A stretch of 64,000 nt of DNA, taken from positions 1-64,000 of the forward strand of contig JADLAX010000046.1 in assembly GCA_020848035.1 (NCBI GenBank), in the 5' to 3' direction. The notes beneath the pieces were generated by a model, which was given only the letters and a program-made list of their open reading frames with translations, searched no databases and had not been told where the DNA came from. Source of the stretch: Anaerolineae bacterium. GTDB lineage: Bacteria; Chloroflexota; Anaerolineae; Promineifilales; Promineifilaceae. A program made the translations under genes and the position numbers. Below, one piece after another: positions 34,364 through 42,528 of this stretch (positions are counted from its first letter, which is position 1; every line of letters starts with the position of its first letter).

Positions 34364-36980
34364 GCGATTGGGGATTGGAGATTGGAGATTGAAGGCGAAT
34401 CTCCAATCTCTAATCTCTAATCTCTTTTTATTTGTAACGCTCCTCACTCTCTACCTCCTCACCCTGGCGCAGACGCCGGTGCTGGGCGACCCTAGCGAGT
34501 ACACTTTTGTGGCCAACATGCTGGGCATTGCCCATCCGCCCGGCTATGCATTTATCACCTTGCTGGGTAAATTGTTTCAAACCATCGTACCTTTTGGCAC
34601 TGTTGCCTGGCGGATGCATTTGTTAGCGGCCGTTTCGGCCTCGCTGGCAGCCTGGTTTGTTTTTGGCATCATTCGTACCGTCGCTGAAAAAGTTCAACTT
34701 CTTCAAGAAGTTGAACTTTTGGGGACGATGTCGGCATTGTTTGGCGCGCTGGTGGTGGGAACGGCCGTTAACCATTGGCAGCACGCCATCCACGCCAATC
34801 CGCACATCCTCACCGCCACCTTCATGGCCGCGAATTTGTACTTTTTAACGCGCTGGTGGGCGGAGAATGAAGAGGTGAAGGGGCGAACGGGTGAACGGGT
34901 GAAAACATTCACCCGTTCACCCGTTCACCCGTTCATCCCATCACAAAAATGGCTCTACGCCTTCTGCCTCTCCGCCGGGCTGGGCATCACGCACCACCCG
35001 CTCACCGTGTTTGGCTTTCCGGCATATGCATTGTTTATTTTGGGCGTCTGGTGGGGGAAGGAGATTGGAGACTGGAGATTAGAGATTGGAAATACGCGCC
35101 TTAATCTCCAATCTCTAATCTCCAATCTCCGCCGCATGGCGCAGCACAACTGGCTCACTGCCCTCAAAATGGTTGGCTTTGCCCTGCTGGGGCTGTCCGT
35201 CTGGCTCTACTTCCCCATGCGCAGTCCGATGGACCCCGGCTTTGGCCCCACCACCATGAATACCCTCAACGGCTTCCTCGATCACGTCCTGGCTCGCGGC
35301 CTTAGCGACACCCTGCCCTACGTCTCTCTGGCCGACCAACCCAACCGCGCTCGCGTCTTCTGGAGCCTGCTGCGCTTGCAGTTCACCTGGCCGGTTCTTC
35401 TGTTGGCAGCGTTTGGCCTGCTCTGGCCCTTCTATGACAAGGTGACAAGGAGACACGGTGACAAGGTGACAAACGGTCACCCTTTCACCCCTTCACCCCT
35501 TCTCCCCGTCATCCTCTACACCCTCACCTTCCTCGGCACCTACGCCTTTGTCATCAGCCTGCGGGCGCAGGACAGCATGGCGTATCTGATTGGCCCGTTT
35601 TTGATTGTGGGGTTGTTGGCCGGGCTGGGGCTGCTTTGGATTTTGAGATTGGGGACACAGATGAACGCAGATGAACGCAGATTTTTTTCTCCGCGTCTTC
35701 GCGCCTCGGCGTTAAATTTTACTCTGGCGTTTTTCTTTATTGTGGGGCCGATCTGGCAGCTGTGGCAAAACGGGCCGCGTGTGTCGCTGCGCAGCTATGA
35801 TGAAGGGCAGGCGGTGATTGAAGCGGTCGAACATTGGGCCGATGAGCAAGAATCGGGCGCTGTGCTGCTCAGCGATTGGGAGCGCATGACGCCGCTGTGG
35901 TATGAGCGTTATGTCAATAATAACTGGCCGGATCCTGGCGTGGTGACGCCAAAATTGGTGGCCGCGGGTACAGAAAATCCGTGGCTGGATGCCATTTTTG
36001 CCAATTTACCAGCTGGTCCCGTTTACCTGAGCAATTACCGCCCTGGTCCACTGGCGGGCACTGATTTCCGGCTACGGCCGTCTGGCCTCTTTTACCAGGT
36101 GGTGGAGCCGGGGGACACAACGGTGCCTGAGGGGATGACGGCCGTAACGGCCGTTGCCAATGCCATCGAAGTTCTCGCCTACGACCTGCCCGAACACCAC
36201 GTCACGGCCGGGGCGTTTGTGCCGCTCACCCTGGCCTTGCGTGCGCCCGAAGTTACTGAAGAATATTACGTGCCGGTTCTCTACGTGGGCGACATCCGCT
36301 ACGAATTCACCACCGACAGCCACCTCATCACGCCGCGCTGGTGGGCGGGTGAGGTTATCGTGGAGCGCTTCGACTTTGCCCTGCCGCACGACCTGGCCAG
36401 CGGCGTCTATCCGCTGCGGCTCAACGTGAAAAATCTCAGCCAGAACGAGGAAATCCCGCTCAATTTGGATCTGGGGCCGCTCAGCGTCGCTGCGGTGGAC
36501 AACCCGCCAGACACCGATCATCTGCTGGCCAACTTTCGGCAGCGAGTGGGCCTGGTGAACGCCTCAGCCAGCGCCAACGGCGACCACGCCACTGCTCCCT
36601 GGTCACCAGAAAACCAGCTCAGCGCCCAACCCGGCGACATCATCAACGTAACGCTGGAATGGGCCGCTCTGGCCAAAGCGGAAGAGAGCTACACCGTTTT
36701 TGTCCATCTCATCGACGGCAACAACGTACCCTACGTTTTTCTGGATTACACGCCGCTGGGTGGCTCCGCCCCGACGCATTTGTGGATTCCCAAGTGGTTG
36801 CCCGGCCAGCACTACACCGACCCCTACCGCCTGCCCATCCCCCAAGATTTGCCGCCCGGCACGTATTACATCGAAGTGGGGCTGTATGAAATGGTCAGCG
36901 GCCGTCGCCTGCACATCGCCGATTTAGACGGCAATTTGAACGGTGACCGCTATATTTTGGGACCGATTCTCGTCCAGTAG
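34341..36980 (+). CDS. DUF2723 (TMEM260-like) membrane protein with in-frame palindromic repeats
   Basis: 879 residues from ATG 34341, with about ten helices in the first ~500 residues and a ~380-residue beta-rich part outside. The DUF2723 hallmark is GDPSEYTFVANMLGIAHPPG in the first loop; the family is GT-C-like and linked to O-mannosylation. Striking: six stretches are encoded by palindromic repeats of intergenic type (34366, 34688, 34874, 35060, 35436, 35651). They give low-complexity peptides such as EIGDWRLEIGN, LQSLISNL, GERVKTFTRSPVHPF and GTQMNADERRFF, always between helices or at the N-terminus, and none breaks the frame. The protein is otherwise intact. Confidence 0.82.
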   Translation: MTNYSRNRRLGIGDWRLKANLQSLISNLFLFVTLLTLYLLTLAQTPVLGDPSEYTFVANMLGIAHPPGYAFITLLGKLFQTIVPFGTVAWRMHLLAAVSASLAAWFVFGIIRTVAEKVQLLQEVELLGTMSALFGALVVGTAVNHWQHAIHANPHILTATFMAANLYFLTRWWAENEEVKGRTGERVKTFTRSPVHPFIPSQKWLYAFCLSAGLGITHHPLTVFGFPAYALFILGVWWGKEIGDWRLEIGNTRLNLQSLISNLRRMAQHNWLTALKMVGFALLGLSVWLYFPMRSPMDPGFGPTTMNTLNGFLDHVLARGLSDTLPYVSLADQPNRARVFWSLLRLQFTWPVLLLAAFGLLWPFYDKVTRRHGDKVTNGHPFTPSPLLPVILYTLTFLGTYAFVISLRAQDSMAYLIGPFLIVGLLAGLGLLWILRLGTQMNADERRFFSPRLRASALNFTLAFFFIVGPIWQLWQNGPRVSLRSYDEGQAVIEAVEHWADEQESGAVLLSDWERMTPLWYERYVNNNWPDPGVVTPKLVAAGTENPWLDAIFANLPAGPVYLSNYRPGPLAGTDFRLRPSGLFYQVVEPGDTTVPEGMTAVTAVANAIEVLAYDLPEHHVTAGAFVPLTLALRAPEVTEEYYVPVLYVGDIRYEFTTDSHLITPRWWAGEVIVERFDFALPHDLASGVYPLRLNVKNLSQNEEIPLNLDLGPLSVAAVDNPPDTDHLLANFRQRVGLVNASASANGDHATAPWSPENQLSAQPGDIINVTLEWAALAKAEESYTVFVHLIDGNNVPYVFLDYTPLGGSAPTHLWIPKWLPGQHYTDPYRLPIPQDLPPGTYYIEVGLYEMVSGRRLHIADLDGNLNGDRYILGPILVQ
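34366..34424. repeat. Palindromic repeat A (GATTGGA words), N-terminus of the DUF2723 gene
   Basis: Left arm of GATTGGAGATTGGAGATT words, short loop, right arm of the complementary AATCTCCAATCTC words, then TTTTTA. It follows the glycosyltransferase stop by 3 bases and is translated in the overlapping DUF2723 frame as GDWRLKANLQSLISNL. It may also serve as a terminator. Confidence 0.85.
34688..34720. repeat. Palindromic repeat B, in frame
   Basis: Perfect 16-base arms (AAAAGTTCAACTTCTT and its complement) around a single base. It is translated as EKVQLLQEVELL between two helices of the DUF2723 protein. Confidence 0.85.
34874..34935. repeat. Palindromic repeat C (GGGTGAAC words), in frame
   Basis: Left arm repeats GAACGGGTGAACGGGTGAA, right arm CACCCGTTCACCCGTTC. 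It is translated as GRTGERVKTFTRSPVHPF in a loop of the DUF2723 protein. Confidence 0.85.
35060..35130. repeat. Palindromic repeat D (GATTGGA words), in frame
   Basis: Arms of about 30 bases (GGAGATTGGAGACTGGAGA... against ...TCTAATCTCCAATCTCC). It belongs to the same word family as repeat A and the copies at 53,965 and 61,126. It is translated as EIGDWRLEIGNTRLNLQSLI. Confidence 0.88.
35436..35503. repeat. Palindromic repeat E (GGTGACAA words), in frame
   Basis: GGTGACAAGG and GGTGACAAGGTGACAA words are followed by CACCCTTTCACCCCTTCACC, an imperfect inverted arm. It is translated as DKVTRRHGDKVTNGHPFTPS between two helices. Confidence 0.75.
35651..35712. repeat. Repeat F (GATGAACGCA words), in frame
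   Basis: Tandem GATGAACGCAGATGAACGCA, a T-tract, then CCGCGTCTTCGCGCCTCGGC. The latter half closely matches the intergenic repeat at 49842-49910 (CTCCGCGTCCTTCGCGCCTC). It is translated as GTQMNADERRFFSPRLRASA in a loop. Confidence 0.75.
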
Positions 36981-37025
36981 CCGCGGATTCTTTCCGCGCC
37001 AAAGCAGCGCAGTAAGAAACTGCGG

Positions 37026-38663
37026 CTACGAAAAGGTGCGGTGTTTGAACTCGCCGCCCACAATCGTGCCGCTAATTTCCACGTCTAGCAGCTCATCATC
37101 GGGGATGGTGAAGATGTCTCGCCCGAAGATGGTGAAGTCGGCCAGCATGCCGGGGGCGATGCGGCCCAGCTGGGCTTCCTGGCCGCTGGTGATGGCCGCA
37201 GCGGTGGTGAAGGCGTGGATTGTCTCGGTCATGGTGAGCTTTTGCTCAGGATGCCACCCCTCTGGCCCTGGACTGCCATCGGCGCGGCGGCGGGAAACGG
37301 CCGCATGAATCCCGGGCAGTGGATCAATCTTCTCGATCGGCGCATCGGAGCCAAAGACGAGGGTGGCCCCGCTGTTCAACATCGTGCGCCAGGCGTAGCT
37401 GTCTTTCGTGCGGTTGCCCCAGTGAAGAGCGGCCGTTTCCATATCCGACGTCGCGTGAATCGGCTGCATCGAGGCGATGACGTCCAGTTGGGCCAGGCGG
37501 TGCTGGTCAGCGGGGTGAATGATCTGCACGTGCTCAATGCGGTGGCGCAGCCTGGGCAATTTGGGATAGGCACCCGAGGCGTGGGCCTTCGCTTCCCGAT
37601 TTCTGACCGCTTCAAACACATCCAGCACGTCGTGGTTGGCCTTATCGCCAATGGCATGCACGGTGACGCTGAGGCCGTTGGCGCTGGCGGTGCTGGCTTT
37701 GTTCATCATCTCCTCTTTGTCGGTGACCACAATGCCAAAGTTGGCTGGCTCACCTTCGTAGGGGGCAATCATCGAGGCGGTGCGCGGCCCCAGCGCGCCA
37801 TCGGCAAAAATTTTGACGCTGCCGATGCGCAGCCACTCATCGCCAAAGCCGCTGCGCAGCCCCACGCCGATGGCGTATTCCAGCCGGTAGACGGGCACAT
37901 TTTTCACCACGCGCAGGCCAAGTTCGCCGTTTTGCTGGAGGGTTTGCAGGGCGACAAAACAGGCACGGCCGTCAAAATCATGCAGGCCGGTAAGCCCCAC
38001 CTGCCAGCAGTAGGTCTGCGCTTCCCGCATGGCCGCCACCAGTTGGGCGTTGCTCGCCTGCGGAATGTGGCGGGTCACCAGGTCAATGGCCCCTTCGAAG
38101 AGGATGCCGGTGGGCACGCCGTTGACGTCGCGCTGGATTTGCCCGCCGGGCGGATCGGCGCGATGGCCGTCGATGCCCGCCAGGCGCAGGGCACGGCTGT
38201 TGACCCAGGCAGCGTGCCCGCTGTGGTCGTTCAGGCAAATGGCCACGTCCTTCGAGATGGCGTCCAGGTGGGCGGCGGTGGGGAACTCCGTCTGGCCCCA
38301 ATCGTTGACGCGCCAGCCGCGCCCTTGAAGCCAGTTATCGGTGGTTGGTGAGCGGTGAACGGTGGGCAGTTTAGCGGCCACGCGGGCCAGCGCCTCATCG
38401 AGCGATTGGGTACCGCGCAAATCCACACGCTGGAGGCTGAGGGCGAAGTGTTGGAAATGGACGTGGGCATCCACCAGGCCGGGGGTGACGCAACGGCCGT
38501 CTAAATCCACCACCTCACCGCCAGCGGCCAGCAGCGGCCGTATCTCGTCGTCGCGGCCCACCGCCAGGATGCGGTTGTGGCGAATGGCTACGGCCGTTGC
38601 CATGGGCTGCTGTGGGTTTAAGGTGTGGATACGGCCGTTCAGCAAAATCATCGTCGCCGACAT
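37026..38663 (-). CDS. YtcJ-type amidohydrolase (amidohydrolase 3 family)
   Basis: 545 residues, metal-dependent hydrolase of the TIM-barrel amidohydrolase superfamily. The metal motif is TPGLVDAHVHF near the N-terminus; further ligands are in HAIGD and RIEHVQI, and FGSDAPIEKIDPL supplies the late Asp. The end GMLADFTIFGRD is the usual family close. The substrate may be an N-acyl amide or similar; nothing nearby decides it. A segment HRSPTTDN (coded near 38340) uses GGTGAACGGT-like repeat words and may be another in-frame repeat remnant. Confidence 0.88.
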   Translation of the reverse strand: MSATMILLNGRIHTLNPQQPMATAVAIRHNRILAVGRDDEIRPLLAAGGEVVDLDGRCVTPGLVDAHVHFQHFALSLQRVDLRGTQSLDEALARVAAKLPTVHRSPTTDNWLQGRGWRVNDWGQTEFPTAAHLDAISKDVAICLNDHSGHAAWVNSRALRLAGIDGHRADPPGGQIQRDVNGVPTGILFEGAIDLVTRHIPQASNAQLVAAMREAQTYCWQVGLTGLHDFDGRACFVALQTLQQNGELGLRVVKNVPVYRLEYAIGVGLRSGFGDEWLRIGSVKIFADGALGPRTASMIAPYEGEPANFGIVVTDKEEMMNKASTASANGLSVTVHAIGDKANHDVLDVFEAVRNREAKAHASGAYPKLPRLRHRIEHVQIIHPADQHRLAQLDVIASMQPIHATSDMETAALHWGNRTKDSYAWRTMLNSGATLVFGSDAPIEKIDPLPGIHAAVSRRRADGSPGPEGWHPEQKLTMTETIHAFTTAAAITSGQEAQLGRIAPGMLADFTIFGRDIFTIPDDELLDVEISGTIVGGEFKHRTFS

Positions 38664-38822
38664 GTGTTACTCCTTTTCCAACGGGGCGGGGCGGATCGTT
38701 TAAAAGTAAGGCAAGATCGTATCACATCGCGGGCTTTGCGGCAGGCGCTTTTTGTGCAACGGCCGTTGCCCAGGCCCGTATAGGCAAACAGGAACGTCAT
38801 TTGTTTAGTAAAGGACAGGCGC

Positions 38823-38927
38823 ATGTTACACAATTTCAGAAGTTTAGGACCTGCGGGACGTCTGGCAGTGGCTGGACTGTTTTTGCTGCTGTTGGTGGGC
38901 GGGATTCTGCTGTTTTATCTGCTCTAA
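38823..38927 (+). CDS. 34-residue single-span membrane peptide
   Basis: Short ORF with AAAGGACAGG just upstream of the ATG and a strong terminator 24 bases after the stop. The product is a basic N-terminus (MLHNFRSLGPAGR) plus one helix (LAVAGLFLLLLVGGILLFYL). A clean ribosome site, helix and terminator make it a likely real microprotein, though too short for family assignment. Confidence 0.55.
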   Translation: MLHNFRSLGPAGRLAVAGLFLLLLVGGILLFYLL

Positions 38928-38950
38928 GCCCAAACTTTTCAGGTCACAAC

Positions 38951-38994
38951 AACACCCCTTCAGTCTGAAAACGGTGAAGGGGTGTTTTGTTTGA
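38951..38994 (+). terminator. Intrinsic terminator
   Basis: 12-base arms AACACCCCTTCA / TGAAGGGGTGTT (38951-38962 and 38975-38986) followed by TTGTTT. It ends the microprotein transcript, 10 bases before the ribosome site of the next gene. Confidence 0.75.
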
Positions 38995-39003
38995 GGAGGA
39001 AGT

Positions 39004-39759
39004 ATGAATCGTTTTCGCAAAATTGTTCGCATCGTCTGGCCCCTGGCCGGGCTTACCTTTATGGTCTGGCTGTGGCTGTCGTTCCGGGCGCAGAATTTGC
39101 CGGAGGGGGTGATGGATTCGGATACGGCCGTAACCGTCACCGAAACCCGCCAGACCATCACCTTTCAACCCACCAACCCGTCCACCACGGGCCTGATTTT
39201 CTACCCCGGCGCCATGGTGGAACCCACCGCCTATGCCCCGCTGGCCCGCACGCTGGCCGAAGCGGGTTACCTCACCATCATCGTCAAGCTGCCCTGGGGC
39301 ACCGCCCCGCTGGCCAGCCATGAGGCGCAGCTGTGGCAAACCACCCAGGCCCACATGGCCGCGGCCAGCGAGGTTCAGCAGTGGGTGCTCAGCGGCCACT
39401 CACGCGGCGCGGCCATCGCTGCCCGCACTGTTTTTGAACACGAAGACAGCTTTGCCGGACTGGTGCTGATTGGCACCAGCCATCCTAAAGAGGCCGCCTA
39501 CAGCCTGGCCAACGCCCAACTTCTCATCGCCAAAATTTATGCGACCGAAGATGGCCTGGCCAGCCCGGCCGAGGTAGAAGCCTTGCGGCTTTACCTGCCA
39601 GATGCGGCGGAAATGGTGGAAATTGAGGGCGGCAACCATGCTCAGTTTGGTTATTACGGCACGCAGTTGGGGGATAGTGCGGCGACGATAAGTCGAGACA
39701 GGCAGCAGGCGGAAACGGCCGCATTCCTCCTCACCTTTCTCAGCAACCTGACCCCATAA
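39004..39759 (+). CDS. Alpha/beta hydrolase, membrane-anchored
   Basis: 251 residues. One N-terminal helix (IVWPLAGLTFMVWLWLSF) then an alpha/beta-hydrolase fold: nucleophile elbow SGHSRGA and catalytic His in EGGNHAQFG, with FYPGAMVEPTAYAPLARTLA as the oxyanion-side strand. This fits the small Abhydrolase_5 group. A near-perfect ribosome site (GAGGAGGAA) precedes the ATG. An extracytoplasmic esterase is the likely role; substrate unknown. Confidence 0.82.
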   Translation: MNRFRKIVRIVWPLAGLTFMVWLWLSFRAQNLPEGVMDSDTAVTVTETRQTITFQPTNPSTTGLIFYPGAMVEPTAYAPLARTLAEAGYLTIIVKLPWGTAPLASHEAQLWQTTQAHMAAASEVQQWVLSGHSRGAAIAARTVFEHEDSFAGLVLIGTSHPKEAAYSLANAQLLIAKIYATEDGLASPAEVEALRLYLPDAAEMVEIEGGNHAQFGYYGTQLGDSAATISRDRQQAETAAFLLTFLSNLTP

Positions 39760-39764
39760 AAAAT

Positions 39765-39790
39765 GCCCGCCTCATCCCAATGAGGCGGGC
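39765..39790. terminator. Strong hairpin after the hydrolase gene
   Basis: GCCCGCCTCA / TGAGGCGGGC with a 6-base loop. The T-tract (an A6 run at 39758-39763) is on the minus-strand side, so it would terminate leftward transcription best. Confidence 0.6.
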
Positions 39791-40048
39791 GAAACAAGGA
39801 GATCAGATACGGCTTCACAAATTGCTTTTCCCGGCTCAGCCCTGAATAGGACCAATTGACCAGTACCCTTGTAATGGGTTGTGTAAGCACAAATGTAGAA
39901 TATACGGCGAACGGCCGTTAACCTGTAAATTCCCAGTGAAACCATTGTGAACAGCCCGTAAAGAGCGCAATTGGGTTACCCAACAGGTCCGGTTTTGTCG
40001 CTATAATGACTAACATTACCTATTCACAAAGATCAGATCGGCACATCG
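39791..40048. other. Intergenic region with promoter-like TATAAT
   Basis: Non-coding. TATAAT at 40002-40007 lies 41 bases before the M20 peptidase start and is probably its -10 box; no clear -35. One ACGGCCGT site near 39910. Confidence 0.4.
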
Positions 40049-41239
40049 ATGAACGCACCTAATTTTAAGCAAGAAGCAGAGGCAATTTTTGAGGAGCTGG
40101 TCGCCACCCGGCGCGATTTACACCAGCATCCCGAACTTGGTTTTGAAGAAACCCGCACCGCTGGAATTGTGGCCGAGCGGCTCAACGAGTACGGCTTTGA
40201 GGTCCAGGCGGGCGTAGGGCAAACTGGCGTAGTAGGTTTGCTGGAAGGCCCCAAGGCTGGCCCAACCGTGCTGCTCCGCTTTGACATGGACGCCCTGCCG
40301 ATTGAGGAAGAAACGGGGCTGCCTTTTGCCTCGCAAAATGGGGGTGTGATGCACGCCTGCGGCCACGATGGCCACGTGGCGATGGGGTTGGGCCTGGCCA
40401 GGATCATGTCGCGTTACCAGGAAAACATTGCCGGTACGCTCAAATTTGTCTTCCAGCCCGGCGAAGAAGGGCTGGGCGGGGCCATTGCCATGATCGCCGA
40501 CGGTGTGTTGGAAAATCCCAAACCCGACGTAGCCCTGGCGATGCATCTGTGGACGCCCGAGCCATACGGCAAAGTGCGGGTGATCAATGGGCCGTGTATG
40601 TCGTCTTCCAGCGTTTTTACCCTCACGGTACAGGGCAAAGGCGGGCACGGCGCAGCACCACACCTGGCCATCGACCCAATTTTGGCCGGGGCCCACATTG
40701 TAGCGGCGCTGCAAAGCATCGTCAGCCGCAATGTAAACCCGCAGGACAGCGTGGTGGTTTCCATTGGCCAGTTTACGGCCGGCACTACGTTTAACGTCAT
40801 CCCCGATAAAGCCATCCTCAAAGGCACCGTGCGCAGCTACAACAACGATCTGCATCGCATGATTTACCGTCGTATTTTGGAAATGGCCACCAGCATGGCC
40901 GAAGCGCTTAACTGCAAAGCGACCATGGAAACGGTGGCCATTGTGCAGGCGGTGGTGAATGCGCCGGAGCCAACGGCCGTTGTCTACGATGCCGCTGCCC
41001 GAATAATGGGTGCTGAAAATATCGTGGCCAAACGCACCATGGCCTCCGAGGACATGGGCTTTTTCCTGGACGAGATTCCCGGCTGTTACTTCTTCATCGG
41101 TGCCAGCAACGAAGAGGCGGGCATCAACTTCCCACATCACCATCCGCGCTTCACCTTCGACGAGCGGGCCATGATTGACGGCGTGGCGGTCATGGGTGAA
41201 GCCGCCGCCAGCTATGTGATGCGCAACGGCCGTAGCTAA
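40049..41239 (+). CDS. M20-family amidohydrolase
   Basis: 396 residues, hippurate-hydrolase / N-acyl-amino-acid deacylase group. Metal ligands are visible in HACGHDGHVAMGLG, the catalytic PGEEG follows ~35 residues later, and the end has FPHHHPRFTFDE. A dimerisation domain interrupts at residues ~190-310. It removes acyl groups from amino acids or peptides. An intrinsic terminator follows. Confidence 0.9.
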   Translation: MNAPNFKQEAEAIFEELVATRRDLHQHPELGFEETRTAGIVAERLNEYGFEVQAGVGQTGVVGLLEGPKAGPTVLLRFDMDALPIEEETGLPFASQNGGVMHACGHDGHVAMGLGLARIMSRYQENIAGTLKFVFQPGEEGLGGAIAMIADGVLENPKPDVALAMHLWTPEPYGKVRVINGPCMSSSSVFTLTVQGKGGHGAAPHLAIDPILAGAHIVAALQSIVSRNVNPQDSVVVSIGQFTAGTTFNVIPDKAILKGTVRSYNNDLHRMIYRRILEMATSMAEALNCKATMETVAIVQAVVNAPEPTAVVYDAAARIMGAENIVAKRTMASEDMGFFLDEIPGCYFFIGASNEEAGINFPHHHPRFTFDERAMIDGVAVMGEAAASYVMRNGRS

Positions 41240-41282
41240 AAAAAGCCACCGAGTAAAAAGAGAATAAAGCGCGTTTTCCGCC

Positions 41283-41327
41283 AGGGCTGCATCCTATCCA
41301 TGTGATACAATGCAGCCCTCTTTTTTT
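41283..41327 (+). terminator. Intrinsic terminator after the M20 gene
   Basis: AGGGCTGCAT / ATGCAGCCCT (41283-41292, 41310-41319) followed by CTTTTTTT. A clear rho-independent form. Confidence 0.8.
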
Positions 41328-41335
41328 GCTAAGAG

Positions 41336-41524
41336 TAACCGTTGACTTATCATCCCGCACGAGGGCGCTACGCGCCCCGTGCGGGAATAAGGAGTGGGTT
41401 TTTTCACTTTGGAGGGTCATTTTGACCCCCCAAAGTGAAAAAACCCCAGATCTTTGGCAGCGCCAGGCGCGAAGCGCCGAGGCGCTGCCCTTGCTCCAGG
41501 TAAGGGCTGAACGCTAACCGTTGA
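41336..41524. repeat. Three-hairpin block flanked by a 10-base direct repeat (MITE-like)
   Basis: TAACCGTTGA occurs at 41336-41345 and again at 41515-41524. Between them lie three large adjacent hairpins: 41352-41388 (TCCCGCACG arms), 41397-41446 (GGGTTTTTTCACTTTGG arms) and 41457-41489 (GGCAGCGCC arms). The direct repeats could be a target-site duplication of a small non-autonomous element; no ORF is inside. It lies between the M20 terminator and cofD. Confidence 0.55.
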
Positions 41525-41546
41525 GAAGAAAAATTAAGGAGTTGAG

Positions 41547-42473
41547 ATGAAGGTTGTGGTTTTGGCTGGTGGTGTGGGCGGGGCCAAGCTGGCCGACGGC
41601 ATTGCCCGCAGCCTGCCCCCGGAAGATGTCACCATTATCGTGAATACGGGGGATGATTTTGAGCATCTGGGGCTGACCATCTGCCCCGATTTAGACACGG
41701 TGCTGTATCGGCTGGCTGGGCTGGCCAACGACGAAACCGGCTGGGGCCGTACGGCCGAATCGTGGCGTACCATCACCGAGGTGGCCGCGTTGGGTGGGCC
41801 AGACTGGTTCCGCCTGGGGGATCTGGACCTGGCGACGCACCTGGTACGGACGCAGCTGCTGAGAGAAGGGGAGACGTTAACGGCCGTTACCCATCACCTC
41901 TGCCAAAAGCTGGGCATCCAGGCCACCGTGCTGCCCATGAGCAACCAGCCCGCGCCCACCCAAATTCAAAGCGGCGACACGCTCTACCCCTTCCAGACCT
42001 GGTTTGTGCAGGAAAAATGGCAGCCGCCCGTCAGCCGCGTGGTGCTGCCCGACGACGTGCGGGCCACCCGGGCTGTCATTCGCGCCTTTGAAACGGCCGA
42101 TCTCGTCCTCATCGCCCCCTCCAATCCGTTTGTCAGCATCGAGCCTATCCTCAACGTCTACCCCATTCGCGCCTTGCTGATGGATGTGCCCCAGGCGGTG
42201 ATTGCCGTCAGCCCGATTGTGGGGGGGCAGGCGGTCAAAGGTCCGGCGGCCAAGATGATGCAGGAGCTGGGCCTGCCCCACACCAGCCGCGCTGTGGCTG
42301 AGTATTACGATGAGCTGATTGACGGCTTTGTCTACGATGTGTTGGATGCGGGAAGCTGCGACGGTTTGGCGGTGGCCACACGCTGCCTGGACACGATGAT
42401 GTACACCGCGGCGGATCGCACGCGCCTGGCCCAGGAAATCATCGACTTTGCCGGGGAGCTCCTGGCAAACTAA
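41547..42473 (+). CDS. cofD: 2-phospho-L-lactate transferase (CofD)
   Basis: 308 residues. CofD signatures: VVVLAGGVGGAKLADGIA at the N-terminus, VNTGDDFEHLGLTICPD, and IAPSNPFVSIEPIL. It forms coenzyme F420 precursors by transferring the lactyl/phosphoenolpyruvyl phosphate moiety onto the deazaflavin Fo. AAGGAG precedes the ATG. The other F420 genes are not in the window. F420 use fits Chloroflexota and Actinomycetota-like hosts. Confidence 0.93.
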   Translation: MKVVVLAGGVGGAKLADGIARSLPPEDVTIIVNTGDDFEHLGLTICPDLDTVLYRLAGLANDETGWGRTAESWRTITEVAALGGPDWFRLGDLDLATHLVRTQLLREGETLTAVTHHLCQKLGIQATVLPMSNQPAPTQIQSGDTLYPFQTWFVQEKWQPPVSRVVLPDDVRATRAVIRAFETADLVLIAPSNPFVSIEPILNVYPIRALLMDVPQAVIAVSPIVGGQAVKGPAAKMMQELGLPHTSRAVAEYYDELIDGFVYDVLDAGSCDGLAVATRCLDTMMYTAADRTRLAQEIIDFAGELLAN

Positions 42474-42488
42474 GTAAAACAACTGTGG

Positions 42489-42494
42489 TACAAT
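42489..42494 (+). promoter_or_regulatory. -10-like box of asnS
   Basis: TACAAT lies 34 bases before the asnS start, between cofD and asnS. This gene, unlike the leaderless ones, has a leader with a ribosome site (TTGGAG). Confidence 0.35.
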
Positions 42495-42528
42495 CCCCGC
42501 TGCCCAAACCAACGAATTGGAGAAAAAC

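Noticed and set aside
37215-38351. 378-codon plus-strand ORF opposite the amidohydrolase
   Set aside because: Antisense shadow; no ribosome site or family signature.
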